Source: Actinobacteria bacterium Ga0077560 (GTDB lineage Bacteria; Actinomycetota; Thermoleophilia; Miltoncostaeales; Miltoncostaeaceae). Taken from it: 64,000 nt of DNA. The translations under genes were made by a program, and so were the position numbers. The notes beneath the pieces are model-generated. The model saw only the letters and a list, made by a program, of their open reading frames with translations. It was not told the DNA's origin and searched no databases. Below are positions 33,850-41,551 of the stretch, piece after piece; position 1 is the first letter of the stretch; the number at the start of each line of letters is the position of its first letter. Location: assembly GCA_001464275.1 (NCBI GenBank), contig LNFL01000179.1:1-64000 (forward strand), read 5' to 3'.

Positions 33850-34772
33850 GCGTGGCCGTGCGTGCCGCCGGATTGGTCAAGCGCTACGGCCCCCGGGTGG
33901 CCGTGGACGGCGTGGACTTCGAGGTCCGCACCGGCGAGTGCTTCGGGCTGCTGGGCCCCAACGGGGCCGGGAAGTCCACCACCATGCGGATGTTGTGCTG
34001 TCTGTCGCCGCGCGACGGAGGCGAGCTGGCGGTGCTGGGCATCGACCCGGAGCGCGACCCGCGGGCGCTCAAGCACCGGATCGGCGTGGTGGGCCAGGAG
34101 ATCACGCTCGACCTGGAGCTCACCGTCCGCGAGAACCTGCTGGTCTACGCGCGGTACTTCGCCATCCCCGCCGCGGAGGCCCGCGTCCGCGGCGACGAGC
34201 TGCTGGAGCTGGTGGCCCTCGCCGACCGGGCCGGTGAGGCCGTCGAGCGGCTCTCCGGGGGGATGAAGCGGCGCCTGCAGATCGCGCGGGCGCTGGTGAA
34301 CCGCCCCGAGCTGGTCCTGCTGGACGAACCCACCACCGGGCTGGACCCCCAGGCGCGCCACGTGGTGTGGGAGCGCCTGCGGGAGCTGCGCCGGCGCGGG
34401 GTGACCCTGGTGCTCACCACCCACTACATGGACGAGGCCGAGCAGCTGTGCGACCGCCTGGTGGTGATGGACCACGGCCACGTGGTGCGCGAGGGCCGGC
34501 CCGCCGACCTGGTTCGGGCCGAGGTGGGCCGCGAGGTGCTGGAGCTGCGCATGGGGCCGGACGATCTGGCGCGCCTGCGGGCCCTTCCCGACCTGGCGGG
34601 CGCGGGGATCCAGGTGGAGGGCGACCTCGTGCAGCTCGCCGGGGACGACGCGGAGGGGCTCCACGCCCGGCTGCGGGCCGCCGGGGTGGGCGGCGAGCTG
34701 CAGGCCGCCCGGCGGGCGACCCTGGAGGACGTGTTCCTGCGGCTCACCGGCCGCCGCCTGCGGGAGGACTGA
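33846..34772 (+). CDS. ABC transporter ATP-binding protein (NodI/DrrA-type), no adjacent permease
   Basis: The 308-residue ATPase has Walker A LLGPNGAGKSTTMRML, Q-loop GVVGQEITLDLELTVREN, signature RLSGGMKRRLQIARALV, Walker B LVLLDEPTTGLDP and the switch histidine TTHYMDEAEQLC. A C-terminal DUF4162-like extension follows. This is the DrrA/NodI/CcmA class, which normally works with an ABC-2 permease encoded next door. Here the following genes are convergent tatC and tatA, so the permease must be elsewhere or lost. GTGA overlap with the damaged GT39-like gene suggests a link with glycan or lipid export. Confidence 0.88.
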   Translation: MSVAVRAAGLVKRYGPRVAVDGVDFEVRTGECFGLLGPNGAGKSTTMRMLCCLSPRDGGELAVLGIDPERDPRALKHRIGVVGQEITLDLELTVRENLLVYARYFAIPAAEARVRGDELLELVALADRAGEAVERLSGGMKRRLQIARALVNRPELVLLDEPTTGLDPQARHVVWERLRELRRRGVTLVLTTHYMDEAEQLCDRLVVMDHGHVVREGRPADLVRAEVGREVLELRMGPDDLARLRALPDLAGAGIQVEGDLVQLAGDDAEGLHARLRAAGVGGELQAARRATLEDVFLRLTGRRLRED

Positions 34773-34782
34773 CCGCGGAGGC

Positions 34783-35592
34783 TCAGCCCGCGGGGGGCGG
34801 CGTCTCCGGCGGGGTCTCGTCGGTCCACGTGCTGCGCTCCCACACCGGTGTGCCGCCGAACACCGAGGCGAGCCAGATGCCGAACACGTAGAGCACGAGC
34901 ATGGGGGCCATCAGCAGCAGCATGCTCAGCGGGTCGCCACCGGGCAGCAGCGCCGCCACGGCGGCGATCACCACGATCGCCACCCGCCACTGCTTGCGGT
35001 ACATGTCCGCGGTCACGACGCCCATCCGGGCGAACGCCAGCATCGCGATGGGCACCTCGAAGATGAGCCCCGCGGCCAGCAGCATGGTGGTGGTGAAGCC
35101 GAAGTACTCGCCGGCCCGGATCTGGCTGGTGAACAGGTCGTCGCCGAAGCCCAGGAAGAACTGCAGCGCGACCGGGAGCACCACGAAGTACCCGAAGGCC
35201 ACGCCGGCCAGGAACAGCGACGACACCCCGGCCACCACCGCCAGCATCTTCCGCCGGCTCTGGTCCGCCACCGCGGGGATGACGAACGCGTACAGCTGGT
35301 AGAGCCACACCGGCAGGGCCAGCAGCACGGCGGTCCACAGGCAGACCTTGAGGATCGTGAAGAACGGCTCGGTGGGCGACAGCGTCACCAGGCCCTGCCG
35401 CTCGAACTGCTGGGGCAGCGGCTGCTTGAGCAGGTCGATGATGTGGTCCCGCAGCACGAAGGTGATCGCGAACGCGGCCACCAGCGTGAGCACCGACACC
35501 ACGATGCGCCGGCGCAGCTCCTCCAGGTGGTCCACGACGGACAGCCGCTCGTCGGACTGGACCGTCCGCAGCCCCAGGGGCAGTCGTGCCAT
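34783..35592 (-). CDS. tatC: Sec-independent protein translocase TatC
   Basis: The 269-residue protein has six helices and the TatC motifs VVDHLEELRRRIVVSVLT, LSPTEPFF, PVWLYQLYAFVIPAV and FGYFVVLPVALQFFLGFGDD. It forms the twin-arginine signal receptor in the membrane with TatA. The C-terminal tail is proline/threonine-rich. It lies directly downstream of tatA on the minus strand and converges with the ABC ATPase gene, with only 10 bp between their stops. Confidence 0.95.
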   Translation of the reverse strand: MARLPLGLRTVQSDERLSVVDHLEELRRRIVVSVLTLVAAFAITFVLRDHIIDLLKQPLPQQFERQGLVTLSPTEPFFTILKVCLWTAVLLALPVWLYQLYAFVIPAVADQSRRKMLAVVAGVSSLFLAGVAFGYFVVLPVALQFFLGFGDDLFTSQIRAGEYFGFTTTMLLAAGLIFEVPIAMLAFARMGVVTADMYRKQWRVAIVVIAAVAALLPGGDPLSMLLLMAPMLVLYVFGIWLASVFGGTPVWERSTWTDETPPETPPPAG

Positions 35593-35612
35593 CGGCTATG
35601 GGATCCGGGCGG

Positions 35613-35909
35613 TCAGCGCGCGCCGGGGGGCTGCTCGTCGCCGGGCAGCAGCATGCCGTCCAGGACGTCGTCGGCCGGGCCGTCCGCGGGGTCGCCGGCC
35701 GCCGAGGTCTCGGCCACCACCGGCGCGCCGGCGGTCGCGGTCGCGCGGGGAGCCGGCGCGGGTGGCGGGTTGTCCATCGACACGCTGGCCTTGAACTCCC
35801 GCAGCCCCTTGCCCACGCTCTTCGCCATCTCGGGCAGCTTGCGCGGCCCGAAGACCACCAGCGCGATGGCCAGGACGATCAGGATCTGGATGGGGGAGAA
35901 GTCGAGCAC
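35613..35909 (-). CDS. tatA: Twin-arginine translocase subunit TatA/TatE
   Basis: The 98-residue protein has the TatA architecture: a short N-terminus and helix (SPIQILIVLAIALVVFGPRK), the hinge FGPRKLPE, the amphipathic helix MAKSVGKGLREFKAS and a disordered acidic tail. The GTG at 35909 is chosen because homologues start at this VLDFSP-type sequence; the longer upstream frame is not conserved. It forms the protein-conducting assembly with TatC. A TACGCT -10 lies upstream at 35938-35943. Confidence 0.92.
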   Translation of the reverse strand: MLDFSPIQILIVLAIALVVFGPRKLPEMAKSVGKGLREFKASVSMDNPPPAPAPRATATAGAPVVAETSAAGDPADGPADDVLDGMLLPGDEQPPGAR

Positions 35910-35937
35910 CGTGGCGTCCCGGGTCGGTTGCCGCCCT

Positions 35938-35943
35938 AGCGTA
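35938..35943 (-). promoter_or_regulatory. -10 element TACGCT for tatA-tatC
   Basis: Minus-strand TACGCT predicts transcription from about 35931, giving a 22-nt leader to the tatA GTG. It is arranged back to back with the chorismate-mutase-like gene's promoter. Confidence 0.45.
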
Positions 35944-35983
35944 GCCGCGGCTCCCGGCCCCGGCCAGCCGGAATGTGGCCTGG

Positions 35984-35989
35984 TACCGT
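35984..35989 (+). promoter_or_regulatory. -10 element TACCGT, leaderless-type
   Basis: TACCGT predicts a start at about 35996, one base before the GTG at 35997. Confidence 0.5.
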
Positions 35990-35996
35990 CCGGATC

Positions 35997-36293
35997 GTGC
36001 CGACCGACCCGCACGCCGACTACGTCGTCCGCCAGATGCGGGACGCCATCATCGACGCCGACCTCAAGCTGCTGCAGCTGGTCAACCAGCGGCTCACGCT
36101 GGTGAAGCGGCTCCGCGAGTACAAGACCGCCCAGGGCATGCCCTTCGTGGATCCCGAGCGCGAGCGCTGGATGCACATCTACCTGCAGGGGGCCAACAAG
36201 GGCCCGCTGTCGGCGGAGGGGCTCGACCGCATCTACGACGCGGTGCTGGAGCTCACCAAGCAGGAGACCGGCGGGACGCCCCCCGCCGAGTAG
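35997..36293 (+). CDS. Chorismate mutase type II-like small protein
   Basis: The 98-residue all-helical protein follows the AroQ/CM_2 pattern: MRDAIIDADLKLLQLVNQRL, the basic LVKRLREYKTAQGMPFVDPE, ERERWMHIYL, then GPLSAEGLDRIYDAVLELTK. CM_2 enzymes convert chorismate to prephenate, but several active-site positions vary here, so catalytic activity is uncertain. It stands alone between tatA and a bifunctional nuclease, with no aromatic-pathway neighbours. The GTG at 35997 is supported by the leaderless-type promoter. Confidence 0.75.
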   Translation: MPTDPHADYVVRQMRDAIIDADLKLLQLVNQRLTLVKRLREYKTAQGMPFVDPERERWMHIYLQGANKGPLSAEGLDRIYDAVLELTKQETGGTPPAE

Positions 36294-36295
36294 CG

Positions 36296-36781
36296 CTACC
36301 CGGCGAAGTCGTCCGGGTTCACCTCGTCGAGGAACGCCTTGAAGGCCTCCACGACGTCCTCGGTCTCCCCGAGCTGGCCCTCCGCGATGTTGAGGGCGCT
36401 CTCCTCGATCACGTTGTCGGCGACGAAGATCGGCGCGTTCGCCCGCACCGCGAGCGCGAGGGCGTCCGACGGGCGCGAGTCGATCTCGATCTCGGTGGTC
36501 TGCACGCGCAGCGTGATGAGTGCGAAGAACGTGTTGTCCCGCAGCTCGGTGACCGTGATCCGGGCGATCTCGGCGTCCAGGCCGGCCACCACGTTCGACA
36601 GCAGGTCGTGGGTCATGGGACGAGGGGTCTCGACGCCCTGCAGCTTCATGAGGATCGCCGTGGCCTCGGAGCTGCCGATCCAGATCGGCAGGAACTTGTT
36701 GTCGTTCACGGTCTTGAGCAGGACGATCGGCTGCTTGGCGCCGATGTCGAAGCTCACCCCGTAGATGGACATCTCCTGCAC
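36296..36781 (-). CDS. Bifunctional nuclease (BFN, DUF151) family protein
   Basis: The 161-residue protein has the BFN core: GVSFDIGAKQPIVLLKTVND, FLPIWIGSSEATAILMKLQG, RPMTHDLLSNVV, FFALITLRV, and the signature IDSRPSDALALAVRANAPIF. Family members include plant BFN-like nucleases and many bacterial proteins of undefined role. The GTG at 36781 aligns with the usual VxEM start and has GGGGAG five bases upstream; a GTG two codons earlier is the alternative. It converges with the chorismate-mutase-like gene, with two bases between the stops. Confidence 0.9.
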   Translation of the reverse strand: MQEMSIYGVSFDIGAKQPIVLLKTVNDNKFLPIWIGSSEATAILMKLQGVETPRPMTHDLLSNVVAGLDAEIARITVTELRDNTFFALITLRVQTTEIEIDSRPSDALALAVRANAPIFVADNVIEESALNIAEGQLGETEDVVEAFKAFLDEVNPDDFAG

Positions 36782-36814
36782 GACCACTCCCCGCTGGGCC
36801 GGTGACCTTGGGCC

Positions 36815-36820
36815 ATGATA
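36815..36820 (-). promoter_or_regulatory. -10 element TATCAT for the bifunctional nuclease gene
   Basis: Minus-strand TATCAT predicts transcription from about 36808, leaving a leader of roughly 27 nt that contains the GGGGAG ribosome-binding sequence. Confidence 0.45.
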
Positions 36821-36882
36821 GTCCGGGTCGGTCGGCGGACCACCGAGAGCCGTCGCCCGCGGCCGAAACCCGCGACGGGTCC

Positions 36883-36912
36883 TTGCTGCCCCGTCCCCGG
36901 GATTGCTAACCT
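36883..36912 (+). promoter_or_regulatory. sigma-70-type promoter for tRNA-Ile
   Basis: TTGCTG (36883-36888) and TAACCT (36907-36912) are spaced 18 bp apart. Predicted transcription start is near 36919, about 17 nt before the mature tRNA. Confidence 0.55.
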
Positions 36913-36935
36913 CGTCGGCGCCCCACGGGGCCCCC

Positions 36936-37009
<74 letters not shown>

Positions 37010-37040
37010 CTCGTCCCCGGCCATGTCACCGAGGACCGGA

Positions 37041-37733
37041 ATGGCCGAGACACGGCGTGCTGTTGTTCCCGCAGGAGGCGGACCAACGCGACCCCCTGAA
37101 GAGCATCGGCGCCTCGGTTTGCTCCTGGTCGACGACCACGCGGTGGTCCGCGAGGGCGTGCGCCGGCTCGTGTCGCAGCTCGAGGACATGGTGGTGGTGG
37201 GCGAGGGGTCCAGCGGCGAGGAGGCCCTGGAGCTCGTGACGCGACGCCGCCCGGACATCGTGCTCATGGACGCCCGCATGCCCGGCCTGGGCGGCGTCCA
37301 GGCCACGCAGCGCCTCACCAGCGACCATCCCGACATCCGCGTCGTGATGTTCACCGCGCACTCCGAGCAGGAGCTGCTGTGGGACGCCCTCGACTGCGGG
37401 GCCCAGGGCTTCGTGCTGAAGGACTCCGACAGCGGCACGCTGGTGAACGCCATCCGCCAGGTCGCCGGCGGCGAGCCGTTCGTCGATCCGCGGCTGGCCC
37501 CCGACTTCCTGCGGCAGTTCTCGCGGCCGCGCCAGAACAGCGTGCTCTCCGCGCGCGAGCGGGAGATCCTCCAGATGCTGGCCGACGGCTTCTCGAACCG
37601 CGAGGTCTCCGAACGGCTCGTCGTGAGCGTCGAGACGGTGAAGACGCACGTCAAGCACATCCTCGCCAAGCTCGAGGCCGAGCACCGTACGCAAGCGGTT
37701 GCGATCGGGATTCGACAGTCATTGATCCGCTAG
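37041..37733 (+). CDS. NarL/FixJ-family response regulator
   Basis: The 230-residue protein has a receiver domain (LLLVDDHAVVREGVRRLV; phospho-acceptor in DIVLMDARMPG, Asp77; conserved Lys in GFVLKDSDS). The C-terminal LuxR-type helix-turn-helix is LSAREREILQMLADGFSNRE followed by VSVETVKTHVKHILAKLE. The ATG at 37041 is chosen because GAGGA lies 5 bases upstream; an ATG at 37023 is possible. The partner kinase gene follows immediately. The targets of this regulator are not indicated by the context. Confidence 0.9.
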   Translation: MAETRRAVVPAGGGPTRPPEEHRRLGLLLVDDHAVVREGVRRLVSQLEDMVVVGEGSSGEEALELVTRRRPDIVLMDARMPGLGGVQATQRLTSDHPDIRVVMFTAHSEQELLWDALDCGAQGFVLKDSDSGTLVNAIRQVAGGEPFVDPRLAPDFLRQFSRPRQNSVLSAREREILQMLADGFSNREVSERLVVSVETVKTHVKHILAKLEAEHRTQAVAIGIRQSLIR

Positions 37734-37786
37734 ACGACGCAGGGGCGGGCTCCGCGGGGCACGGGCTGGACGCCGCGCTCGTTGCC

Positions 37787-39211
37787 GTGGCGGCGGTGCG
37801 CCTGGGCGATCCCGCGGGCCTCGAGGACTGTCTGTCCCGGCTGGTCCGGGCCCTCGGGGCCCGCGGCGCCGGGGTGCGTCTGAAGGACGCCACCTCCGGC
37901 GTGCTGCATCCGGGTCCGTCGGTGGGCCTGCGGTCGGCGCGCGAGGACGGCGGCCACGCGGTGCCCCTGCGGGTGGGCGACGAGACCGTCGGCTCGCTGG
38001 ACTTGACCGACCTGCCCCCGGACCGGGCCGCCGACGCCGCCCGCGCCGGCATCGCGCTGGGGCTGGCGATCCGCACGGCGCAGCTCTTCGACGGGCTCCA
38101 GGCGCGGGCCCGCGACCTGGACCGGGAGGTCCGGCAGCTCATGGCGATGCAGGAGATCGCCCGCGCGGTCACCCGCGTGGCCACACAGGAGGAGCTGGCG
38201 CTGGTGGTGGCCCGCCAGGCCCGGCGCCTGCTGCACGGCACCGCGGCCGCCGTCGTGCGGCCGGGCACCGATGGGCCCGTCGTGATGGCCCAGGAGGGCA
38301 CCCCCCGCACCGTGGCGTGGACCGCCGGGCTCGCCGCCGTCGCATCCGGCCGTGTGCAGGTGCTTCCCGGGCCGGAGATCGCCGTTCCGGTGCCCGGCGA
38401 GGACGGCCCCGTGGCCGCCCTGGTCGTCGACGGCGACGGCGGGGCCCCTGCAGACGACGACGTGGACCGCCTGGAGACCCTGGGCCAGCAGGCCGGCATC
38501 GCCCTGGCCAATCTGCGGCTGCTGGAGGACCTCCGGCGCGAGCAGGCCCGTCGGGCGGCGGTGGCGGCGGCCCTGGTGCACGCCCAGGAGGAGGAGCGCA
38601 GCCGCATCGCCGAGGACCTGCACGACGGGCCCGTTCAGGAGCTGGTGGGCCTGGGCCTCATCCTCGACGCCCTCGCGCAGGAGCTGCGGTCGGCCGGCGC
38701 CCCGGGGATCGAGGCGGCCACCCGTGCCTCCGCGGCGGCCCGGGGTGCGGTGGGCGCGCTGCGGGAGGCGATCTTCGACCTGCACCCGATGTCCCTGCAG
38801 GAGCTGGGTTTCGCGGCCGCCGTGCGGGTCGTACTGCAGCGCGCCGAGGGCCGGGGACTGCGGACGTCGATGGACGGGCTCGACGCCGCCGACGCCCTCT
38901 CGGTGCCCGCGCGCACCGTCGCGTTCCGGATCGTCCAGGAGGCGGTGGCCAACGCGGTGCGCCACTCCGGGGCGGGCCGGCTCACGGTGTCGGCCGGCGG
39001 AGACGACGAGGGCCTGTGGGTGGAGGTGGCCGACGACGGACGCGGGTTCCGCCCGGACGAGACGCCGACCCGCGTGGAGGAGGGCCACCTGGGGCTGGCC
39101 GCCATGCGGGCCCGCGCGCGGCTCGCCGGCGCGGACGTCGGGGTCACCAGCGAGCCGGGCCGCGGAACCGCGGTGCGGTTGCGCTTCCCTCCGGGGTCAG
39201 GCGCCGCGTAG
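37787..39211 (+). CDS. GAF-domain sensor histidine kinase (NarX/DesK-type HisKA_3)
   Basis: About 474 residues: an N-terminal region, a GAF domain around residues 125-260 (from MAMQEIARAVTRVATQEELA to QQAGIALANLRLLEDL), and a HisKA_3 dimerisation helix with phospho-acceptor His in EEERSRIAEDLHDGPVQELV. The ATPase domain carries N-box AVANAVRHSGA, G1 VADDGRGF and G2 GHLGLAAMRARARLAG. There are no transmembrane helices, so it senses a cytoplasmic signal. The start is uncertain: GTG 37787 and 37796 are the first standard codons after the regulator stop, but coding-like sequence extends further upstream. Its 3' end overlaps parB convergently by 15 bp. Confidence 0.85.
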   Translation: MAAVRLGDPAGLEDCLSRLVRALGARGAGVRLKDATSGVLHPGPSVGLRSAREDGGHAVPLRVGDETVGSLDLTDLPPDRAADAARAGIALGLAIRTAQLFDGLQARARDLDREVRQLMAMQEIARAVTRVATQEELALVVARQARRLLHGTAAAVVRPGTDGPVVMAQEGTPRTVAWTAGLAAVASGRVQVLPGPEIAVPVPGEDGPVAALVVDGDGGAPADDDVDRLETLGQQAGIALANLRLLEDLRREQARRAAVAAALVHAQEEERSRIAEDLHDGPVQELVGLGLILDALAQELRSAGAPGIEAATRASAAARGAVGALREAIFDLHPMSLQELGFAAAVRVVLQRAEGRGLRTSMDGLDAADALSVPARTVAFRIVQEAVANAVRHSGAGRLTVSAGGDDEGLWVEVADDGRGFRPDETPTRVEEGHLGLAAMRARARLAGADVGVTSEPGRGTAVRLRFPPGSGAA

Positions 39212-40066
39212 GCGGGCGACGGCGTCCCGGAGGGCGTCCTCGTCCGGGAACCGCAGCTCCACCACCAGATCGCCCTTCGCCCGCGCGCGCACGCGCACGG
39301 CCGTGTCGAACGCGGCGGTGAAGGCGTCCAGGGCGTCGTCGGCGGCGGCCGGAAGCTCGGGGCGCGTGGCCGGGCGGCGCTGATCGGCGTTCCGCCGGGC
39401 CAGCCGCTCCGCCTCGCGCACCGAGAGGCCGCCGGCGATGATCCGCTCGGCCAGCAGGCGGCGCTCCCGCGCCCCGTCGGCCATGAGCACCGCGCGGGCG
39501 TGCCCCTCGCTGAGCTCGCCGCGGTCGACCATGCCCTGCACGTCGTCCGGCAGCTCCAGCAGGCGCAGCAGGTTCGAGACGGTGGGACGGGCGCGGCCGA
39601 GGCGGTCGGCCACCTGCTGGTGGCTCTGGCCGAAGTCCTCGGTCAGGACGGCGCACGCGCGGGCGACCTCCATCGGGGAAAGGTCCTCGCGCACCAGGTT
39701 CTCCACCAGCGCCAGCTCCAGGCGGCCGCGCTCGTCGGCCTCGCGCACGAGCGCCGGCACCCGCTCCAGACCGGCCTCGCGGGCGGCGCGCCACCGGCGC
39801 TCCCCGGCGATGAGGACGTAGCCCTCGGCGTCGGGGCGCACCACGACCGGCTGCACGAGGCCGTGCTGGCGCACCGACTCGACCAGCACCGCGAGGGCGG
39901 CGGGATCGATGCGACGGCGCGGCTGATCGGGGTTCGGGTGGATGTCGGCGAGCGCCAGCTCCACGAGGCCCTCGGCCGCCGCCGCGCCGTGCCCCGGCGC
40001 CAGCGGATCGCCCAGCAGCGCGGAGAGTCCCCTGCCCAGGCGGCGATTCTGCGTGGGCTCAGGCAC
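39197..40066 (-). CDS. parB: Chromosome-partitioning protein ParB
   Basis: The 289-residue protein starts NRRLGRGLSALLGD and contains the ParB/Srx CTPase domain (LALADIHPNPDQPRRRID, then PVVVRPDAEGYVLIAGERRW). The arginine-rich ENLVREDLSPMEVARA follows, then the helix-turn-helix FGQSHQQVADRLGRARPTVS and a C-terminal dimerisation region. It binds parS, loads as a CTP-dependent clamp and spreads, recruiting SMC and ParA. The GTG at 40066 lies within the end of parA (8-bp overlap) and matches the conserved N-terminus. A parS site lies 1.5 kb away in rsmG. Confidence 0.96.
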   Translation of the reverse strand: MPEPTQNRRLGRGLSALLGDPLAPGHGAAAAEGLVELALADIHPNPDQPRRRIDPAALAVLVESVRQHGLVQPVVVRPDAEGYVLIAGERRWRAAREAGLERVPALVREADERGRLELALVENLVREDLSPMEVARACAVLTEDFGQSHQQVADRLGRARPTVSNLLRLLELPDDVQGMVDRGELSEGHARAVLMADGARERRLLAERIIAGGLSVREAERLARRNADQRRPATRPELPAAADDALDAFTAAFDTAVRVRARAKGDLVVELRFPDEDALRDAVARLRGA

Positions 40067-40823
40067 GGGCCGCCAGCTCCTTCGCCGCCTCGAAGTAGGC
40101 GTCCGCGCCCGCGCAGTGCGGGTCGTAGCGGATGACCGGCTCACCGTAGGAGGGCGCCTCCGCCAGCCGCACGTTGCGCGGCACCACCGTCCGGAACGCG
40201 AGCTCCGGGAAGTGCTTGCGCACCTCCGCCACCACGTCGCCGCTCACCCGCGTGCGCGCGTCGTGCATGGTGAGGAGCATCCCCGACACCTTCAGCCCCG
40301 GGTTCAGGTGCGTCTGGACGCCCGCGACGGTCTCCATGAGCCGCGACAGGCCCTCCAGGGCGTAGTACTCGCACTGGACGGGGACGATGAGCCGGTCGGC
40401 CGCCGTGAGCGCGTTCACCGTGAGCAGGTCCAGCGACGGCGGGCAGTCCAGGAAGATGTAGGCGTAGCGCTCGGTGAGCGGGGCGAGCGCGTGCTCGAGG
40501 ATGCGTTCGCGCTCGTGCCGGCCCGGCAGCTCCACCGCGGCGCCCGCCAGGTCCTGGGTTCCCGGGATGATGTCCAGGTTGGGGATCTCGGTGGGCCGGA
40601 CGACGTCCTCCGCCGGGAGGCCGTCGAGGATGATGTCGGCGATCGACGGCCCGTCGCCCGCGCGCACGCCGAGCCCGCTGGAAGCGTTGGCCTGCGGGTC
40701 GATATCCACGAGCAGGACCCGCGCCCCCGCCTCGGCGAGGCAGGCCGCGAGGTTGACGGCGGTCGTGGTCTTCCCGACCCCGCCCTTCTGGTTGGCAACG
40801 GCGTAGATCACCTTGTCGTTCAT
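40059..40823 (-). CDS. parA: Chromosome-partitioning ATPase ParA (Soj)
   Basis: The 254-residue P-loop ATPase has the deviant Walker A ANQKGGVGKTTTAVNLA, A' VLLVDIDPQANASSGLG, Walker B YIFLDCPPSL and the adenine-contact region near VVPRNVRLAEAPSYG. It segregates origin regions by ParB-stimulated ATP hydrolysis on the nucleoid. The ATG at 40823 follows GCGGAG and matches the family N-terminus, so the longer upstream frame into the rsmG gap is excluded. It is followed by parB with an 8-bp overlap. Confidence 0.96.
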   Translation of the reverse strand: MNDKVIYAVANQKGGVGKTTTAVNLAACLAEAGARVLLVDIDPQANASSGLGVRAGDGPSIADIILDGLPAEDVVRPTEIPNLDIIPGTQDLAGAAVELPGRHERERILEHALAPLTERYAYIFLDCPPSLDLLTVNALTAADRLIVPVQCEYYALEGLSRLMETVAGVQTHLNPGLKVSGMLLTMHDARTRVSGDVVAEVRKHFPELAFRTVVPRNVRLAEAPSYGEPVIRYDPHCAGADAYFEAAKELAARA

Positions 40824-40833
40824 GCTCCGCTCG

Positions 40834-41541
40834 CTATGCGATGGGCCGGGCGGCGGCCCGTCCGGGCCGCCGAGGGTACTTGGAGGGCGTCGGCGCGATA
40901 CGCCGGAACACCCGCAGAACCCGCTCCGCATCAGGGAATGGGCGGACCGGACGCGCCGGGAGGGGCTCCAGGCCCAGGATGGCCGCCGCCCGGGCGGCGC
41001 GGTCCTCGTCCTGCGCGTCCACGGGGGTCGACCACAGCACCGCGTGGCCCCCGGGGGCCACGAACGGGGCGGCCAGCTCCAGCACCGGCACCAGCGGGGC
41101 CACCGCCCGGGCCGTCACGGTCGCGTATGCCTCGCGCTCGTGCTTCGCGAGGTGCTCGGAGCGGTCGGCCACCACGCGTACGTTAGGGAGTCCCGCGGAC
41201 GCCGCGACGAGCCATTCGGCCTTCCGGCGCTCGCTTTCCACGAGCGTGACGGACATCTCCGGTCGCAGCATCGCCAGCACCAGGCCGGGGAATCCGCCCC
41301 CGCTGCCCAGATCGACGAGCGGCCCCTCCACCTCGGGGACCACCAGCCCGGCCAGGCTGTCGGCGAGGTGACGGTCGACCGCATCGTCCACATCCTCGAT
41401 GGCGGTGAGGTTCTGGGGCTCCAGCGCCATGCGGTCGAACAGCGCGACCAGCGCGCCGGCCATCGCCGGCTCCAGCGGCACGCCCAGCGTGCCGGCCGCC
41501 GCGAGCAGACGGGCGGCGGGTCCATGTTTCACGTGAAACAC
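40834..41541 (-). CDS. rsmG: 16S rRNA (guanine527-N7)-methyltransferase RsmG
   Basis: The 235-residue SAM methyltransferase has the RsmG features NLTAIEDVDDAVDRHLADSL, motif I LVDLGSGGGFPGLVLAM, VTLVESERRKAEWL and VTARAVAPLVPVLELAAPF. It methylates G527 of 16S rRNA, and its loss is known to give low-level streptomycin resistance. The GTG at 41541 begins VFHVKH, the peptide encoded by an embedded parS site, exactly as in many actinobacterial gidB genes. It ends 10 bp before parA. Confidence 0.95.
   Translation of the reverse strand: MFHVKHGPAARLLAAAGTLGVPLEPAMAGALVALFDRMALEPQNLTAIEDVDDAVDRHLADSLAGLVVPEVEGPLVDLGSGGGFPGLVLAMLRPEMSVTLVESERRKAEWLVAASAGLPNVRVVADRSEHLAKHEREAYATVTARAVAPLVPVLELAAPFVAPGGHAVLWSTPVDAQDEDRAARAAAILGLEPLPARPVRPFPDAERVLRVFRRIAPTPSKYPRRPGRAAARPIA
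41525..41540. promoter_or_regulatory. parS centromere site TGTTTCACGTGAAACA
   Basis: The 16-bp sequence is a perfect palindrome identical to the consensus bacterial parS recognised by ParB. It occupies the first codons of rsmG, so the protein N-terminus is dictated by the site. I found no second copy in the window. Confidence 0.95.
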
Positions 41542-41551
41542 CGCGGGTCGA

